A stretch of DNA of 64,000 nt. It comes from Pseudomonas sp. dw_612 (GTDB lineage Bacteria; Pseudomonadota; Gammaproteobacteria; Pseudomonadales; Pseudomonadaceae). The notes under the pieces are model-generated. The model did no database searches, was not told where the DNA came from, and saw only the letters and a list, made by a program, of their open reading frames with translations. This document shows, one piece after another, positions 15,618-24,501 of the stretch; the first letter of the stretch is position 1; every line of letters begins with the position of its first letter. The DNA lies in NCBI RefSeq assembly GCF_018449725.1, contig NZ_JAAVVC010000013.1, forward strand, positions 62,001 to 126,000. Reading direction: 5' to 3'. A program made the translations under genes and the position numbers.

Positions 15618-17414
15618 TCAAAGCGCAAACAACCCCGCCGGCAACTTCATCAAGCAATCACTCCCCGCCTCGATCGCCGCCCGATGAGCGGCGGTGCGTG
15701 GCAGCAAACGCTTGAAATAGAACTCGCAGGTCGCCAGTTTGCCCTGGCAATAATCGGCATCGCCGCTTCCCTCGTCGAGCTGCGCCTGAGCCACCAGCGC
15801 CATGCGCAGCCATAGATAGCCGAGGATGATGTAACCGCTGTACATCAAATAATCCACAGACGCGGCGCCGACTTCATCCGGGTTTTTCATCGCGGCCATG
15901 CCGATTTTTGTGGTCACCTCGCCCCACTGCTGATTCAAGCCATTGAGCTGCGCCACGAAGCTGCCCAGTTGCGGATGCTCGGAATTGGCAGCGCAAAACT
16001 TGTGGACGATTTTGGTAAAACCACGCAACAGCTTGCCCTGGCTGCCGAGGACTTTGCGCCCCAACAGATCCAGCGCCTGAATGCCGTTAGTGCCCTCGTA
16101 GATCGGCGCAATCCGGCAATCGCGAACCAACTGTTCCATGCCCCACTCGCGAATGAAACCGTGGCCGCCAAAGACCTGCATACCGTGGTTGGTCACTTCC
16201 AGGCCGGTGTCGGTCATGAACGCTTTGCAGATCGGCGTCAGGAACGCCAGCAAGTCTTCAGCCTCCTGGCGCGCCGTTGCATCCGCGCTCAGATGCGCGA
16301 CATCCAGCAACTGCGCGGTGAAATAGGTCAGCGCCCGATTGCCTTCGTTGAAGGCCTTCATTGTCAGCAACATCCGGCGCACGTCCGGGTGCACGATGAT
16401 TGGATCGGCGACTTTTTCCGGGGCTTTGGGGCCGGTCAGTGAACGCATTTGCAAACGATCGTTGGCGTATTTGATCGCGCCCTGGAAGCTCGCCTCACCC
16501 AGACACAAACCCTGCATGCCAGTGCCCAGGCGCGCGTGGTTCATCATGGTGAACATGCAATTCAGGCCCTTGTTCGCTTCGCCGATCAGGAAGCCCTTGG
16601 CCGCATCAAAGTTGAGCACGCAGGTCGCCGATGCCTTGATGCCCATTTTGTGTTCGATGGAGCCGCAGGAAACGCCATTGCGCTCGCCCGCTTCACCTTC
16701 GGCATCGGGCAGGAATTTAGGCACGATAAACAGCGAAATGCCTTTGGTCCCGGCCGGTGCATCCGGCAGTTTGGCCAACACCAGATGAATGATGTTGTCG
16801 CTCATGTCGTGTTCGCCGGCAGAGATGAAAATTTTGCTGCCGGAGATCGCGTAACTGCCGTCGGACTGGGGCACGGCGCGAGTCTTGATGATGCCCAGGT
16901 CGGTGCCGCAATGGGCTTCGGTCAGGCACATGGTACCGGTCCATTGGCCGGCGGTGAGTTTGCTCAGGTACGTCTGTTTTTGCGCTTCGGTGCCGTGGGC
17001 GTGGATCGCCGACATCGCACCGTGGGTCAGGCCGGGGTACATGCCCCAGGACGTGTTGCTGGAAGCGATCATCTCGCTGATGACCAACCCCAGCGAGAGG
17101 GGCAAGCCCTGGCCGCCATACACCGGATCAGCCGCCAGGCCATGCCAGCCACCCTCCACGTATTGTGCGAAGGCTTGCTTGAACCCTGTAGGCGTTGTCA
17201 CCACGCCATTGTCGAAATGGCAGCCCTCTTCGTCACCGCTGCGATTCAGCGGTGAGAGCACGTTCTCACAGAATTTCGCGCCTTCTTCCAGGATCGCATT
17301 GACCATGTCCGGGCTGGCATCGGCGGCGCCCAGCGCGGCGTAGTTGCTGTGAAAGTCGAAGACGTGGTCGATCAGGAAGCGCATGTCGCGCAGGGGAGCT
17401 TTGTACTCAGGCAT
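15618..17414 (-). CDS. Acyl-CoA dehydrogenase, DmdC/FadE-like ~600-residue class (copy 2)
   Basis: A 598-residue paralogue with the same order of domains as its neighbours: the N-terminal MPEYKAPLRDMRFLIDHVFD segment, the ACAD core and the extra C-terminal helical domain. The catalytic base is Glu440 in IYEGTNGIQALDLLGRKVL. MCLTEAHCGTDLG marks the flavin/acyl pocket. It lies 90 bp downstream of the diguanylate cyclase gene on the same strand, a gap with no obvious terminator, so co-transcription with the cyclase is possible. It resembles copy 3 more than copy 1 (the C-terminal KVGMAAMKD/KIGMAAMKN DEVGAASVDYLMYSGY segment). Confidence 0.92.
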   Translation of the reverse strand: MPEYKAPLRDMRFLIDHVFDFHSNYAALGAADASPDMVNAILEEGAKFCENVLSPLNRSGDEEGCHFDNGVVTTPTGFKQAFAQYVEGGWHGLAADPVYGGQGLPLSLGLVISEMIASSNTSWGMYPGLTHGAMSAIHAHGTEAQKQTYLSKLTAGQWTGTMCLTEAHCGTDLGIIKTRAVPQSDGSYAISGSKIFISAGEHDMSDNIIHLVLAKLPDAPAGTKGISLFIVPKFLPDAEGEAGERNGVSCGSIEHKMGIKASATCVLNFDAAKGFLIGEANKGLNCMFTMMNHARLGTGMQGLCLGEASFQGAIKYANDRLQMRSLTGPKAPEKVADPIIVHPDVRRMLLTMKAFNEGNRALTYFTAQLLDVAHLSADATARQEAEDLLAFLTPICKAFMTDTGLEVTNHGMQVFGGHGFIREWGMEQLVRDCRIAPIYEGTNGIQALDLLGRKVLGSQGKLLRGFTKIVHKFCAANSEHPQLGSFVAQLNGLNQQWGEVTTKIGMAAMKNPDEVGAASVDYLMYSGYIILGYLWLRMALVAQAQLDEGSGDADYCQGKLATCEFYFKRLLPRTAAHRAAIEAGSDCLMKLPAGLFAL

Positions 17415-17504
17415 GGTCGTTTCTCCGGCAGCAGATGCCTCAAACCTACTGCCGCGCCCCCCGCCTCACAATCACAGTCCAGACGCTGAATGCGCCGTCA
17501 TCAC

Positions 17505-18791
17505 TCAACCCGCAGCGCCGTCCATGCGCACTGCGCCGCGACGGCTTTGCCCGAACGCGACCACGCAGTTGCGCCCGGCACCCTTGGCGCTGTAGAGCGC
17601 CTCGTCGGCGGACTTGAGCACCTGTTCGGGTGTGCGCTGTTCCAGGCGTTCAGCGACGCCGATGCTGACCGTGACCGAGACGCTGGAAGCACCGGAACCG
17701 GCTCGGCGCTGGCGGCCCTGCTGGTCGTCTTGAGGGCGATCCGGGTTACGCAATTGAATGCTGTAGGACGCAATCGACTCGCGGATGACTTCCAGGTGTG
17801 GCATGCACTCTTCAAGCGTCTTGCCTGCAAACACCAGGGCGAATTCCTCACCCCCGTAGCGATACGCCCTACCGCCGCCGCTGATTTTCGACAGTTTGCT
17901 GGCGACCAGCCGCAGCACCTGATCGCCGACATCGTGACCGTGGGTGTCGTTGAATTTCTTGAAGTGATCGACGTCGCTCATGGCCAGCACGTAATTGCGC
18001 CCCAGCCGCTGCATGCGTTCGTTCAAGGCCCGACGCCCCGGCAGACCGGTGAGTTCGTCGCGGAAAGCCATTTGATAGGCTTCGTGGGCGACCGCCGCGG
18101 CAATCATCAGCATCACCTGGCTGCACATGATGTTCAGGGTGAACGGCAGGATGAAGGTTTTCGGCAGCATCCAGAACAACCCCAGCAAACCCACCAGTTG
18201 CGCGGCGTGCAGAGGCCTCGGGTTGCGCCAGTATTGCCAGGCCAGCAGCAGGAACGAGGCGATGAACACCGGGTAGGACAATTGAATCAGGCTCATCCAC
18301 GCGCCGTGCAACGCCGGCCAGCGGATCTCCGACAGCCACATCAGCAGCGCCTGTGGGTAACTTTGCTCAAGACCCAGCGCCACACTGCCGAACGCCAGCA
18401 GCACGGCGAAACGCGCCACCATGTCCTGGAACAGGTGGGTGCGTTCCTGCCACGCCGCGAATAGGCCGAACAACAACGGCAGTAGCAGGCAACAGAGGTG
18501 GAAAACCACCGCCGCGTCTTCGCGAACCTTGCCGTTGTCGCGGTAATAGTCGGTCTGGGTGTCGAGCAGGAAGTAGGCCGTGTACACCGTGACCATCAGA
18601 AACAGCTCGCGCTGCCGTCGGTAAACCGCGCAGTAAGCACCGCCGAGCAACAGCACCAACGTTGGCAGCACGTTGAACAGCGAGGTGAAAAAGACGTTGA
18701 GATCCTTGATGTACGCAGCCGAAAGCCCAGCGAGCAATAGCAGTAATGAGGGCAAAAAGTGACTGAAACGTACAGCGGAAGAACGCGGCAA
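17505..18791 (-). CDS. Membrane-anchored GGDEF diguanylate cyclase
   Basis: About 428 residues: some six to seven hydrophobic helices in residues 8-235, then a GGDEF domain with the active GGEEF motif at 313-317 (YRYGGEEFALVF), the DxD-type metal site in MSDVDHFKKFND, and the closing SADEALYSAKGAGRN segment. No RxxD inhibitory site is seen before the motif (SGGGRAYRY), so product inhibition at that site is unlikely. The start is uncertain: TTG at 18791 has GGAG eight bases upstream and is preferred over TTG at 18839. A Vfr/CRP-like site lies about 70 bp upstream. Its role would be making c-di-GMP in response to a membrane signal. Confidence 0.85.
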   Translation of the reverse strand: MPRSSAVRFSHFLPSLLLLLAGLSAAYIKDLNVFFTSLFNVLPTLVLLLGGAYCAVYRRQRELFLMVTVYTAYFLLDTQTDYYRDNGKVREDAAVVFHLCCLLLPLLFGLFAAWQERTHLFQDMVARFAVLLAFGSVALGLEQSYPQALLMWLSEIRWPALHGAWMSLIQLSYPVFIASFLLLAWQYWRNPRPLHAAQLVGLLGLFWMLPKTFILPFTLNIMCSQVMLMIAAAVAHEAYQMAFRDELTGLPGRRALNERMQRLGRNYVLAMSDVDHFKKFNDTHGHDVGDQVLRLVASKLSKISGGGRAYRYGGEEFALVFAGKTLEECMPHLEVIRESIASYSIQLRNPDRPQDDQQGRQRRAGSGASSVSVTVSIGVAERLEQRTPEQVLKSADEALYSAKGAGRNCVVAFGQSRRGAVRMDGAAG

Positions 18792-18858
18792 GGGTAAAGC
18801 TCCGACCCGGCATAGCAATTGATGGCATTGTGCCTGCAATGCACACGATTAAGCACAC

Positions 18859-18880
18859 GAAATGTGATGCAGATCACGTG
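18859..18880. promoter_or_regulatory. Vfr/CRP-type binding site upstream of the diguanylate cyclase
   Basis: AAATGTGATGCAGATCACGT matches the CRP pattern TGTGA-N6-TCACA in 9 of 10 arm bases and also fits the Pseudomonas Vfr consensus, including the central CAG. It is about 70 bp upstream of the preferred start codon at 18791. Confidence 0.65.
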
Positions 18881-18951
18881 AACGTCTCTTTAACGGCAGA
18901 AATGCTGACTTTCTGAGGGGGTTATCGAGGTTTTTTAATTGAAGGAAAACC

Positions 18952-18981
18952 TGTGGCAAGGGAGCTTGCTCCCTCGCCACA
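18952..18981. repeat. Solitary palindrome, third REP-like type
   Basis: TGTGGCAAGGGAGC-TT-GCTCCCTCGCCACA is nearly perfect (one mismatch). It is unlike the other two REP families of the window. It lies 15 bp after the stop of the - strand peroxidase gene and could help end or protect that message. Confidence 0.6.
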
Positions 18982-18995
18982 AGAACTTGGCTGGT

Positions 18996-21104
18996 TCAAA
19001 GATCGTTATAGAACGCCTGCAGCGGCCCTTCACTGAGGCTTCGACCCTCTGCGCCGATCGGTTTGAGCGCAATCGGGGCATCGAGCGCCTGCCGGGTTGT
19101 GATCTTCGGACTGACGGGCCTTGCCGTCACCGCGTTCTCATCACCCACATGCCCCTGCGGAATGACCAGCGACGGATGATCGAACGGTGCCTGTTCCCAG
19201 GCGACACGTGGATCGGTCAGCCCGACTTCCATGAATTTCACCAGCGCATCGATTTCATCGGAGGTCAGGTTCAGCGAGGTCATGTCCGGATCGAGGTTCG
19301 AGGCGTTGTGCTGATTCGCCGACGGATGTTCGAAGCCGCTGGTGTTGCTCGCATCTTCACCGCGCCTGTCGCCACCGCGGTTATAGAACTCCATGACCTG
19401 CTTCAGCGTCGCCCGGCTACCGTTGTGAAAATACGGCCCGGTCAGCGCGATATTGCGCAGCGTCGGCGTCTTGAACGCGCCATCGACGGCATCGCGAAAA
19501 CCGACATTGGGTTTGAGCGTTGCGTCACAGGGCAGCGCTGCACTCAGTGGCGTTTCGAAGGTGCAGACATCGACATCCAGCGGGTCAGGCACATTGCCGC
19601 CCTGCAGTAGGGTGTTGTACTCACGGGTGAAGGACAAAGGATTGCCCCACCCGTCCGAGCCGCCGAGTGCCAGGTCTTCCGACGTCGGACGCACACCGGT
19701 GTTGTAGAAGCCGTTGTCATAGAGCGTGGTGAGGTTGTCGGCCATCAACATGCGTTCGATGCGCTCACGGGGATGGAACAGCAAGCGGCTGCCGGCGTTG
19801 GTCAGTTCCGCGCCGCCGTGGCAACTGATGCATTTGCCCTTGCCGAGGAACAGGTTCATGCCCTCGACCTGCTGGGCATTCATGGCTTGATGATCCCCCT
19901 GCAAGTAGGCGTCCAGCGGCGCCTTGTCCGAGATCAGGGTCGATTCATACATCTGAATCGCCAGCCCGAAGAACAGCGGGAAGTTGGCCTCCATCTGGGT
20001 GTACGGCGCATCGCCCAACAACACCTGCTGCGTGGCATTCCACAGACGCGGCTGGAACGCAGCCTTGATCAGTTCACGGTAGGTCGGCCGGCGCGCACCG
20101 GACACCGGGGCCAGCACCGAATCGGTCGAGGAAATCCGTTGCTGCTTGAGCATCAGCGTGTCGAGCATGCGCCGGCCGATGTCCGCAAAGGTGCGCCCGC
20201 CGCAGGACATTTCAACCGGACTGCCGGGAGGCCCCACGGCTTGCGAGGCTGCGGAAGCGTCCTTGAGTGCCAGTCGCACTTTGGTCGCCACACCGCTGCG
20301 ATCACTGGTGACGAAAATCCCGGCATCCGGATCGCGATTACCGAACGGTGAGAAGCCGTTGAACACGTTGTTCGCACGCCCATCCCAGAAATTTCGCACG
20401 TTGAAAGCGGCGTTGATCACCGTCGGCGCATTGCGCCCGGTGCTGCGCCGGACATTGATGCCGCCGACCTGGAAGATTCCGTCCGGTTGTTGCGTGCACC
20501 TGTCGAAACGCGGCTGATGCGGCTTGACGAAGTTGGCGTCGAACACGCCTTGGGAGCCGATCACATCGTCGGTGGAATAGAGAATCGGCGAATTGCGATC
20601 CAGTGGATCGGCGAGCACATGGGTCGGGAAGTCGGTTTTCTTCAGCGTGTAGTTCGGGCCGCCCTTGCCCCCGGACTTGGTGGCGTAAGACGCCACATCG
20701 CCGGGGATATCGGACGCTACAAACGGCTTGTTGAAGATCGACGCCACATTCGCATTGGTGTTCGCCTGGCCAGGGTTGATCTGATTGGTGATCCGGTGAT
20801 CGACCCCAGCGTGAAAGTGGCAGGACGCGCAAGCGGTCGAGCCATCGCTGCCGATCTCCATGTCCCAGAACAGCGCCTTGCCCAGCAGAATCGCCGCCGA
20901 GCGGTTAAGCACGTAGTCGGTCATCAAATCGACCTTGCGCCCGCCTTCGGTTCCCGACGGGTCGGGCGGCGTCATGCCGCGCAGTGATTGCAGGGTGGGG
21001 ATCTCAGGGGCGGGAACATCAATCTCTGGCGCCGTGGCAGCAAGAGCGCCATGGACGGGCAGCACGAACAGGCAGGCCAAACCAACTATTCGGACGATAT
21101 TCAT
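18996..21104 (-). CDS. Di-haem cytochrome c peroxidase/MauG-family periplasmic protein
   Basis: A 702-residue exported protein. The start at 21104 gives a clear signal peptide (MNIVRIVGLACLFVLPVHGA); an in-frame start at 21206 would bury it. There are two haem c motifs: Cys92-xx-Cys95-His96 (ACASCHFH) and Cys425-xx-Cys428-His429 (KCISCHGG). It is about twice the length of classical bacterial cytochrome c peroxidase, like the long family members annotated in pseudomonads. The conserved TPTLRNIALTGPYFHNGS segment contributes the distal methionine/histidine region. The substrate, peroxide or another protein, is not evident. Confidence 0.85.
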   Translation of the reverse strand: MNIVRIVGLACLFVLPVHGALAATAPEIDVPAPEIPTLQSLRGMTPPDPSGTEGGRKVDLMTDYVLNRSAAILLGKALFWDMEIGSDGSTACASCHFHAGVDHRITNQINPGQANTNANVASIFNKPFVASDIPGDVASYATKSGGKGGPNYTLKKTDFPTHVLADPLDRNSPILYSTDDVIGSQGVFDANFVKPHQPRFDRCTQQPDGIFQVGGINVRRSTGRNAPTVINAAFNVRNFWDGRANNVFNGFSPFGNRDPDAGIFVTSDRSGVATKVRLALKDASAASQAVGPPGSPVEMSCGGRTFADIGRRMLDTLMLKQQRISSTDSVLAPVSGARRPTYRELIKAAFQPRLWNATQQVLLGDAPYTQMEANFPLFFGLAIQMYESTLISDKAPLDAYLQGDHQAMNAQQVEGMNLFLGKGKCISCHGGAELTNAGSRLLFHPRERIERMLMADNLTTLYDNGFYNTGVRPTSEDLALGGSDGWGNPLSFTREYNTLLQGGNVPDPLDVDVCTFETPLSAALPCDATLKPNVGFRDAVDGAFKTPTLRNIALTGPYFHNGSRATLKQVMEFYNRGGDRRGEDASNTSGFEHPSANQHNASNLDPDMTSLNLTSDEIDALVKFMEVGLTDPRVAWEQAPFDHPSLVIPQGHVGDENAVTARPVSPKITTRQALDAPIALKPIGAEGRSLSEGPLQAFYNDL

Positions 21105-21275
21105 GCGCTCACCCTGACGATATTGTCGACTCAATTTGAGGTTGTCAGCGGTTTTGCAATTAATCTGCCAGTACGTTAAAGGCCCGGCCTGCCGGGCGCT
21201 GGCCAATCAATGCGCGTATTTCGGGGCATTAATGCCGGGAAATGGGCCCCAACAATGGGGACTCGAATTCAAGGC

Positions 21276-21313
21276 AAAAAAAAGCCGCTGCTCCGAAGGA
21301 ACAGCGGCTTTTT
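21276..21313 (-). terminator. Terminator of acyl-CoA dehydrogenase copy 3
   Basis: On the minus strand an AGCCGCTG/CAGCGGCT stem, extended with one mismatch around a GAA-type loop, is followed by eight T. It starts about 20 bp after the stop at 21332. Confidence 0.88.
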
Positions 21314-21331
21314 GAAGAGCTGCGCTAAGGC

Positions 21332-23137
21332 TTAGTACCCCAGTGCGAAGTCTTCTTCTTTCATGTCCATCAGGTTGTTGGCGCCCGACAGCATGGTCAC
21401 AACGTGAGTGCGAGTACGCGGCAGGATGCGCTGGAAGTAGAAGCGCGCGGTCTGCAGTTTGGCGGTGTAGAACGCCGTTTCAGTGGTGCCGGCAGCCAGT
21501 TTTTCGGCAGCCAGGCGCGCCATGTCAGCCCAGAAGTAGGCCAGGCAGGCGTAACCGGAGTACATCAGGTAGTCCACGGAGGCCGCGCCGACTTCTTCGC
21601 GATCTTTCATGGCGGCCATGCCGACCTTCATGGTCAGTTCGCCCCACTCTTTGTTCAGCGCAGCCAATGGCTCGACGAACTCTTTGACCGCTTCGTTGCC
21701 TTCGTTGGTCTGGCAGAACTTGTGGACGATCTTGGTGAAGCCTTTCAGGGCCTCGCCTTGAGTCATCAGCACTTTACGGCCCAGCAGGTCGAGCGCCTGG
21801 ATACCGGTGGTGCCTTCGTACAGCATCGAAATGCGGCTGTCGCGAACGTTCTGCTCCATGCCCCACTCGGCGATGAAGCCGTGGCCACCGTAGATTTGCA
21901 CGCCGTGGTTGGCGGACTCGAAGCCCACTTCAGTCATGAAGGCTTTGGCGATCGGCGTCATGAAGGCCAGCAGTGCGTCGGCTTTCTTCTTCTCTTCTTC
22001 GTCCACGCCGTACTTGACGATGTCGACCTGTTTGGCGGTGAAGTAAACCATTGCGCGGTTGCCTTCGGCGAACGCCTTCATGGTCAACAGCATGCGACGG
22101 ACGTCCGGGTGCACGATGATCGGGTCAGCGGCCTTTTCCGGCGCTTTCGGGCCAGTCAGGGAGCGCATTTGCAGACGATCGCGAGCGTATTTCAGGCCGC
22201 CCTGGAAGCCGATCTCGGCGTGAGCCAGACCTTGCAGCGCGGTGCCCAGGCGAGCGGTGTTCATAAAGGTGAACATGCAGTTCAGGCCTTTGTTCGCCGG
22301 GCCGATCAGGAAACCGGTGGCCCCGTCGAAGTTCATCACGCACGTGGCGTTACCGTGGATGCCCATTTTGTGTTCCAGGGAACCGCAGGTCACGGCGTTG
22401 CGAGCGCCGATCGAACCGTCTGCGTTCGGCATGAACTTCGGAACGATAAACAGCGAGATGCCTTTGGTGCCAGCCGGTGCATCCGGCAGACGGGCCAGCA
22501 CGATGTGGACGATGTTGTCGGCCATGTCGTGTTCACCGGCCGAGATGAAGATCTTGGTGCCGGAGACTTTGTAGGAACCGTCGGCCTGAGGTTCGGCCTT
22601 GGTGCGCAGCATGCCCAGATCGGTGCCGCAGTGCGGTTCGGTCAGGCACATGGTGCCGGTCCATTCACCGGAAACCAGTTTGGTCAGGTAAGCCTCTTGC
22701 TGCTCAGGCGTACCGTGCTCGGAAATGGTGTTCATCGCGCCATGGGACAGACCTGGGTACATGCCCCACGACCAGTTGGCCTCGCCAACCATTTCGCTGA
22801 CCGCCAGACCCAGAGACTCCGGCAGGCCTTGGCCACCGTGTTCTACGTCGTGGGCCAGGCTTGGCCAGCCGCCTTCGACGAATTGCTTGTAGGCTTCTTT
22901 GAAGCCAGTCGGGGTCTTAACGCCGGACTCGCTCCAGGTGCAGCCTTCGGTGTCACCCACGCGGTTCAGCGGAGCCAGTACCTGCTCACAAAACTTGGCG
23001 CCTTCTTCGAGAATGGCGTCAACCATGTCTGGAGTTGCGTCTGCACAAGCCGGAAGGCTCTGATAGTGCGCTTCGTAGCCGAGCAGTTCGTCACGAACGA
23101 AGCGAATATCACGCAAGGGGGCCTTGTAGTCAGGCAT
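21332..23137 (-). CDS. Acyl-CoA dehydrogenase, DmdC/FadE-like ~600-residue class (copy 3)
   Basis: A 601-residue paralogue of the dehydrogenases at 13583 and 15618, with the same N-terminal MPDYKAPLRDIRFVRDELLG segment, ACAD core and helical C-terminal domain. The catalytic base is Glu441 in LYEGTTGIQALDLLG, and the MCLTEPHCGTDLG flavin-pocket motif is intact. Two PsrA-like operator sites lie 60-90 bp upstream, which ties this copy to fatty-acid-responsive control. A strong terminator follows, so it is a single-gene transcript. By synteny it resembles the PsrA-controlled fadE-type gene PA0506 of P. aeruginosa (from memory). Confidence 0.93.
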   Translation of the reverse strand: MPDYKAPLRDIRFVRDELLGYEAHYQSLPACADATPDMVDAILEEGAKFCEQVLAPLNRVGDTEGCTWSESGVKTPTGFKEAYKQFVEGGWPSLAHDVEHGGQGLPESLGLAVSEMVGEANWSWGMYPGLSHGAMNTISEHGTPEQQEAYLTKLVSGEWTGTMCLTEPHCGTDLGMLRTKAEPQADGSYKVSGTKIFISAGEHDMADNIVHIVLARLPDAPAGTKGISLFIVPKFMPNADGSIGARNAVTCGSLEHKMGIHGNATCVMNFDGATGFLIGPANKGLNCMFTFMNTARLGTALQGLAHAEIGFQGGLKYARDRLQMRSLTGPKAPEKAADPIIVHPDVRRMLLTMKAFAEGNRAMVYFTAKQVDIVKYGVDEEEKKKADALLAFMTPIAKAFMTEVGFESANHGVQIYGGHGFIAEWGMEQNVRDSRISMLYEGTTGIQALDLLGRKVLMTQGEALKGFTKIVHKFCQTNEGNEAVKEFVEPLAALNKEWGELTMKVGMAAMKDREEVGAASVDYLMYSGYACLAYFWADMARLAAEKLAAGTTETAFYTAKLQTARFYFQRILPRTRTHVVTMLSGANNLMDMKEEDFALGY

Positions 23138-23198
23138 AGCGATAAACCTCTGCTGATGTAACCGGGGATGAACGACCGCGTTGATTTGTTGTGGCGGT

Positions 23199-23225
23199 CA
23201 AACAGTTGTTTGAAACATACGTTTA
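23199..23225 (-). promoter_or_regulatory. Tandem PsrA-like operators upstream of dehydrogenase copy 3
   Basis: CAAAC-AGTT-GTTTG (23199-23212, a perfect palindrome) overlaps by one base GAAAC-ATAC-GTTTA (23212-23225). Both fit the published PsrA pattern of G/C-AAAC, 2-4 bases, GTTT-G/C. PsrA is the long-chain fatty-acid-responsive repressor of beta-oxidation genes in Pseudomonas. Confidence 0.75.
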
Positions 23226-23364
23226 CGCCCAAATCTTGTCAAGCGCCGATCTTTTGCCGTTCGTCATCATCGCGCGTACATAACGGCCACGCAGCCGCGC
23301 ACCGCTGTCGACAAAGCAACAGAACATGTAGGAAAGATTAGTTGAGCGATAAGGACTTACGCAG

Positions 23365-23390
23365 AAAAACGCCGCGAAGATTCGCGGCGT
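23365..23390 (-). terminator. Terminator after the flagellar-rod-like small gene
   Basis: A perfect ten-pair stem ACGCCGCGAA/TTCGCGGCGT with a two-base apex is followed by TTTTT on the minus strand, 25 bp after the stop at 23415. Confidence 0.88.
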
Positions 23391-23414
23391 CGGCGGAGCA
23401 GATTCAGCAAGCGA

Positions 23415-23711
23415 TCAAGCGTAGGTATCAATCAACGTCCCGAGCATTTCATCGGAAGCCTTGGCGACTTTCACGCCCAATTCCACCTGAAACTTGCCCT
23501 GGGACATCTCGACCATGCTGCTGGCCACGTCCGATTGTTGGCTGCGATCCACAGAACGCAGACGATCGACCTGGGCCTCGGAGGATTGGCTCTTCTCCGA
23601 ACGATCAATGACGGTGTTGGCAATCTGGCCGGCGGCCTGATCGACACGGTTCTGCCCTGTCTGAATAGTGCTCAGACCGGCATAAAAAGCGGTGCTTCCT
23701 GAGATTTCCAT
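23415..23711 (-). CDS. Small flagellar rod/hook-like protein of unknown function
   Basis: A 98-residue protein. Its N-terminus (ISGSTAFYAGLSTIQTGQNR, then QAAGQIANTVI) resembles the first helix of FlgB/FlgC/FlgK-type axial proteins, and its C-terminus (MVEMSQGKFQVELGVKVAKASDEMLGTLIDTYA) resembles the closing helix of the same family. The middle is short and charged. No other flagellar gene is nearby. A homologue lies at this place beside bioD in P. aeruginosa (PA0505, from memory). Export or assembly has not been shown; the similarity may only reflect coiled-coil helices. Confidence 0.75.
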   Translation of the reverse strand: MEISGSTAFYAGLSTIQTGQNRVDQAAGQIANTVIDRSEKSQSSEAQVDRLRSVDRSQQSDVASSMVEMSQGKFQVELGVKVAKASDEMLGTLIDTYA

Positions 23712-23820
23712 GGGAGAACTCGTCCTGATAAAGGATCAACAGCGGCCATTGAAGCAGACGCGCCAGCAAAACACCCGACAAAAACACTAATGGCACAGTG
23801 CCGCGTCATAGGCAAAACCA

Positions 23821-24501
23821 TTAATCGAGCAGATCCAGCTGCAGATGCTCGGCCACCGCCTCCGCCGTCAGCGACTTGAGTTTCGGTACCCGGCCCAGGC
23901 ACGGCGCGGGTATGCGCTCGGCCAACGTGGCGAGGTTTTCCTCCAGCCTTGAGGTCTTCGGCTCGATGATATTGGCGACCCATCCGGCCAACTGCAGGCC
24001 GTCGTTCGCAATCGCCTCAGCCGTGAGCAGCGCATGGTTGATGCAACCCAGCCGCACGCCGACCACCAGAATCACCGGCAGGTCCAGCGCCATAGCCAGG
24101 TCCGACAGATTATCCTGATCCGCCAACGGCACGCGCCAGCCACCGGCACCTTCGATCAACGTGAAGTCCGCGTGCATATCCAGGATTTCGCGCATCGGCG
24201 TCAACAAGGATTGCACCGTCAGCGCGATGCCCGCCTCCCGCGCGGCCAGGTGCGGAGCGATGGCCGGTTCGAACGCCACCGGATTGACCTGCGCATACGT
24301 CAGCGGCAGCGAGCATTCCGCCAACAACGCCAACGCATCGGCGTTGCGCAAACCCTTGGGGGTCACCTCGCAACCCGAGGCCACCGGTTTACCCGCCGCG
24401 GTGCTCAAACCGGCGGAACGTGCGGCATGCAGCAAACCGGCGGCGACCGTTGTCTTGCCGACGTCAGTGTCAGTACCGGTGATGAAATAGGCTGCGCTCA
24501 T
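23821..24501 (-). CDS. bioD: Dethiobiotin synthetase
   Basis: A 226-residue ATP-dependent synthetase that closes the ureido ring of dethiobiotin from DAPA and CO2. The P-loop is GTDTDVGKT (residues 9-17, Lys16), and IEGAGGWRVPL is the switch region. The start overlaps the bioC stop by ATGA. It is the last gene of the - strand bio run, 109 bp before the small rod-like gene. Confidence 0.95.
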   Translation of the reverse strand: MSAAYFITGTDTDVGKTTVAAGLLHAARSAGLSTAAGKPVASGCEVTPKGLRNADALALLAECSLPLTYAQVNPVAFEPAIAPHLAAREAGIALTVQSLLTPMREILDMHADFTLIEGAGGWRVPLADQDNLSDLAMALDLPVILVVGVRLGCINHALLTAEAIANDGLQLAGWVANIIEPKTSRLEENLATLAERIPAPCLGRVPKLKSLTAEAVAEHLQLDLLD

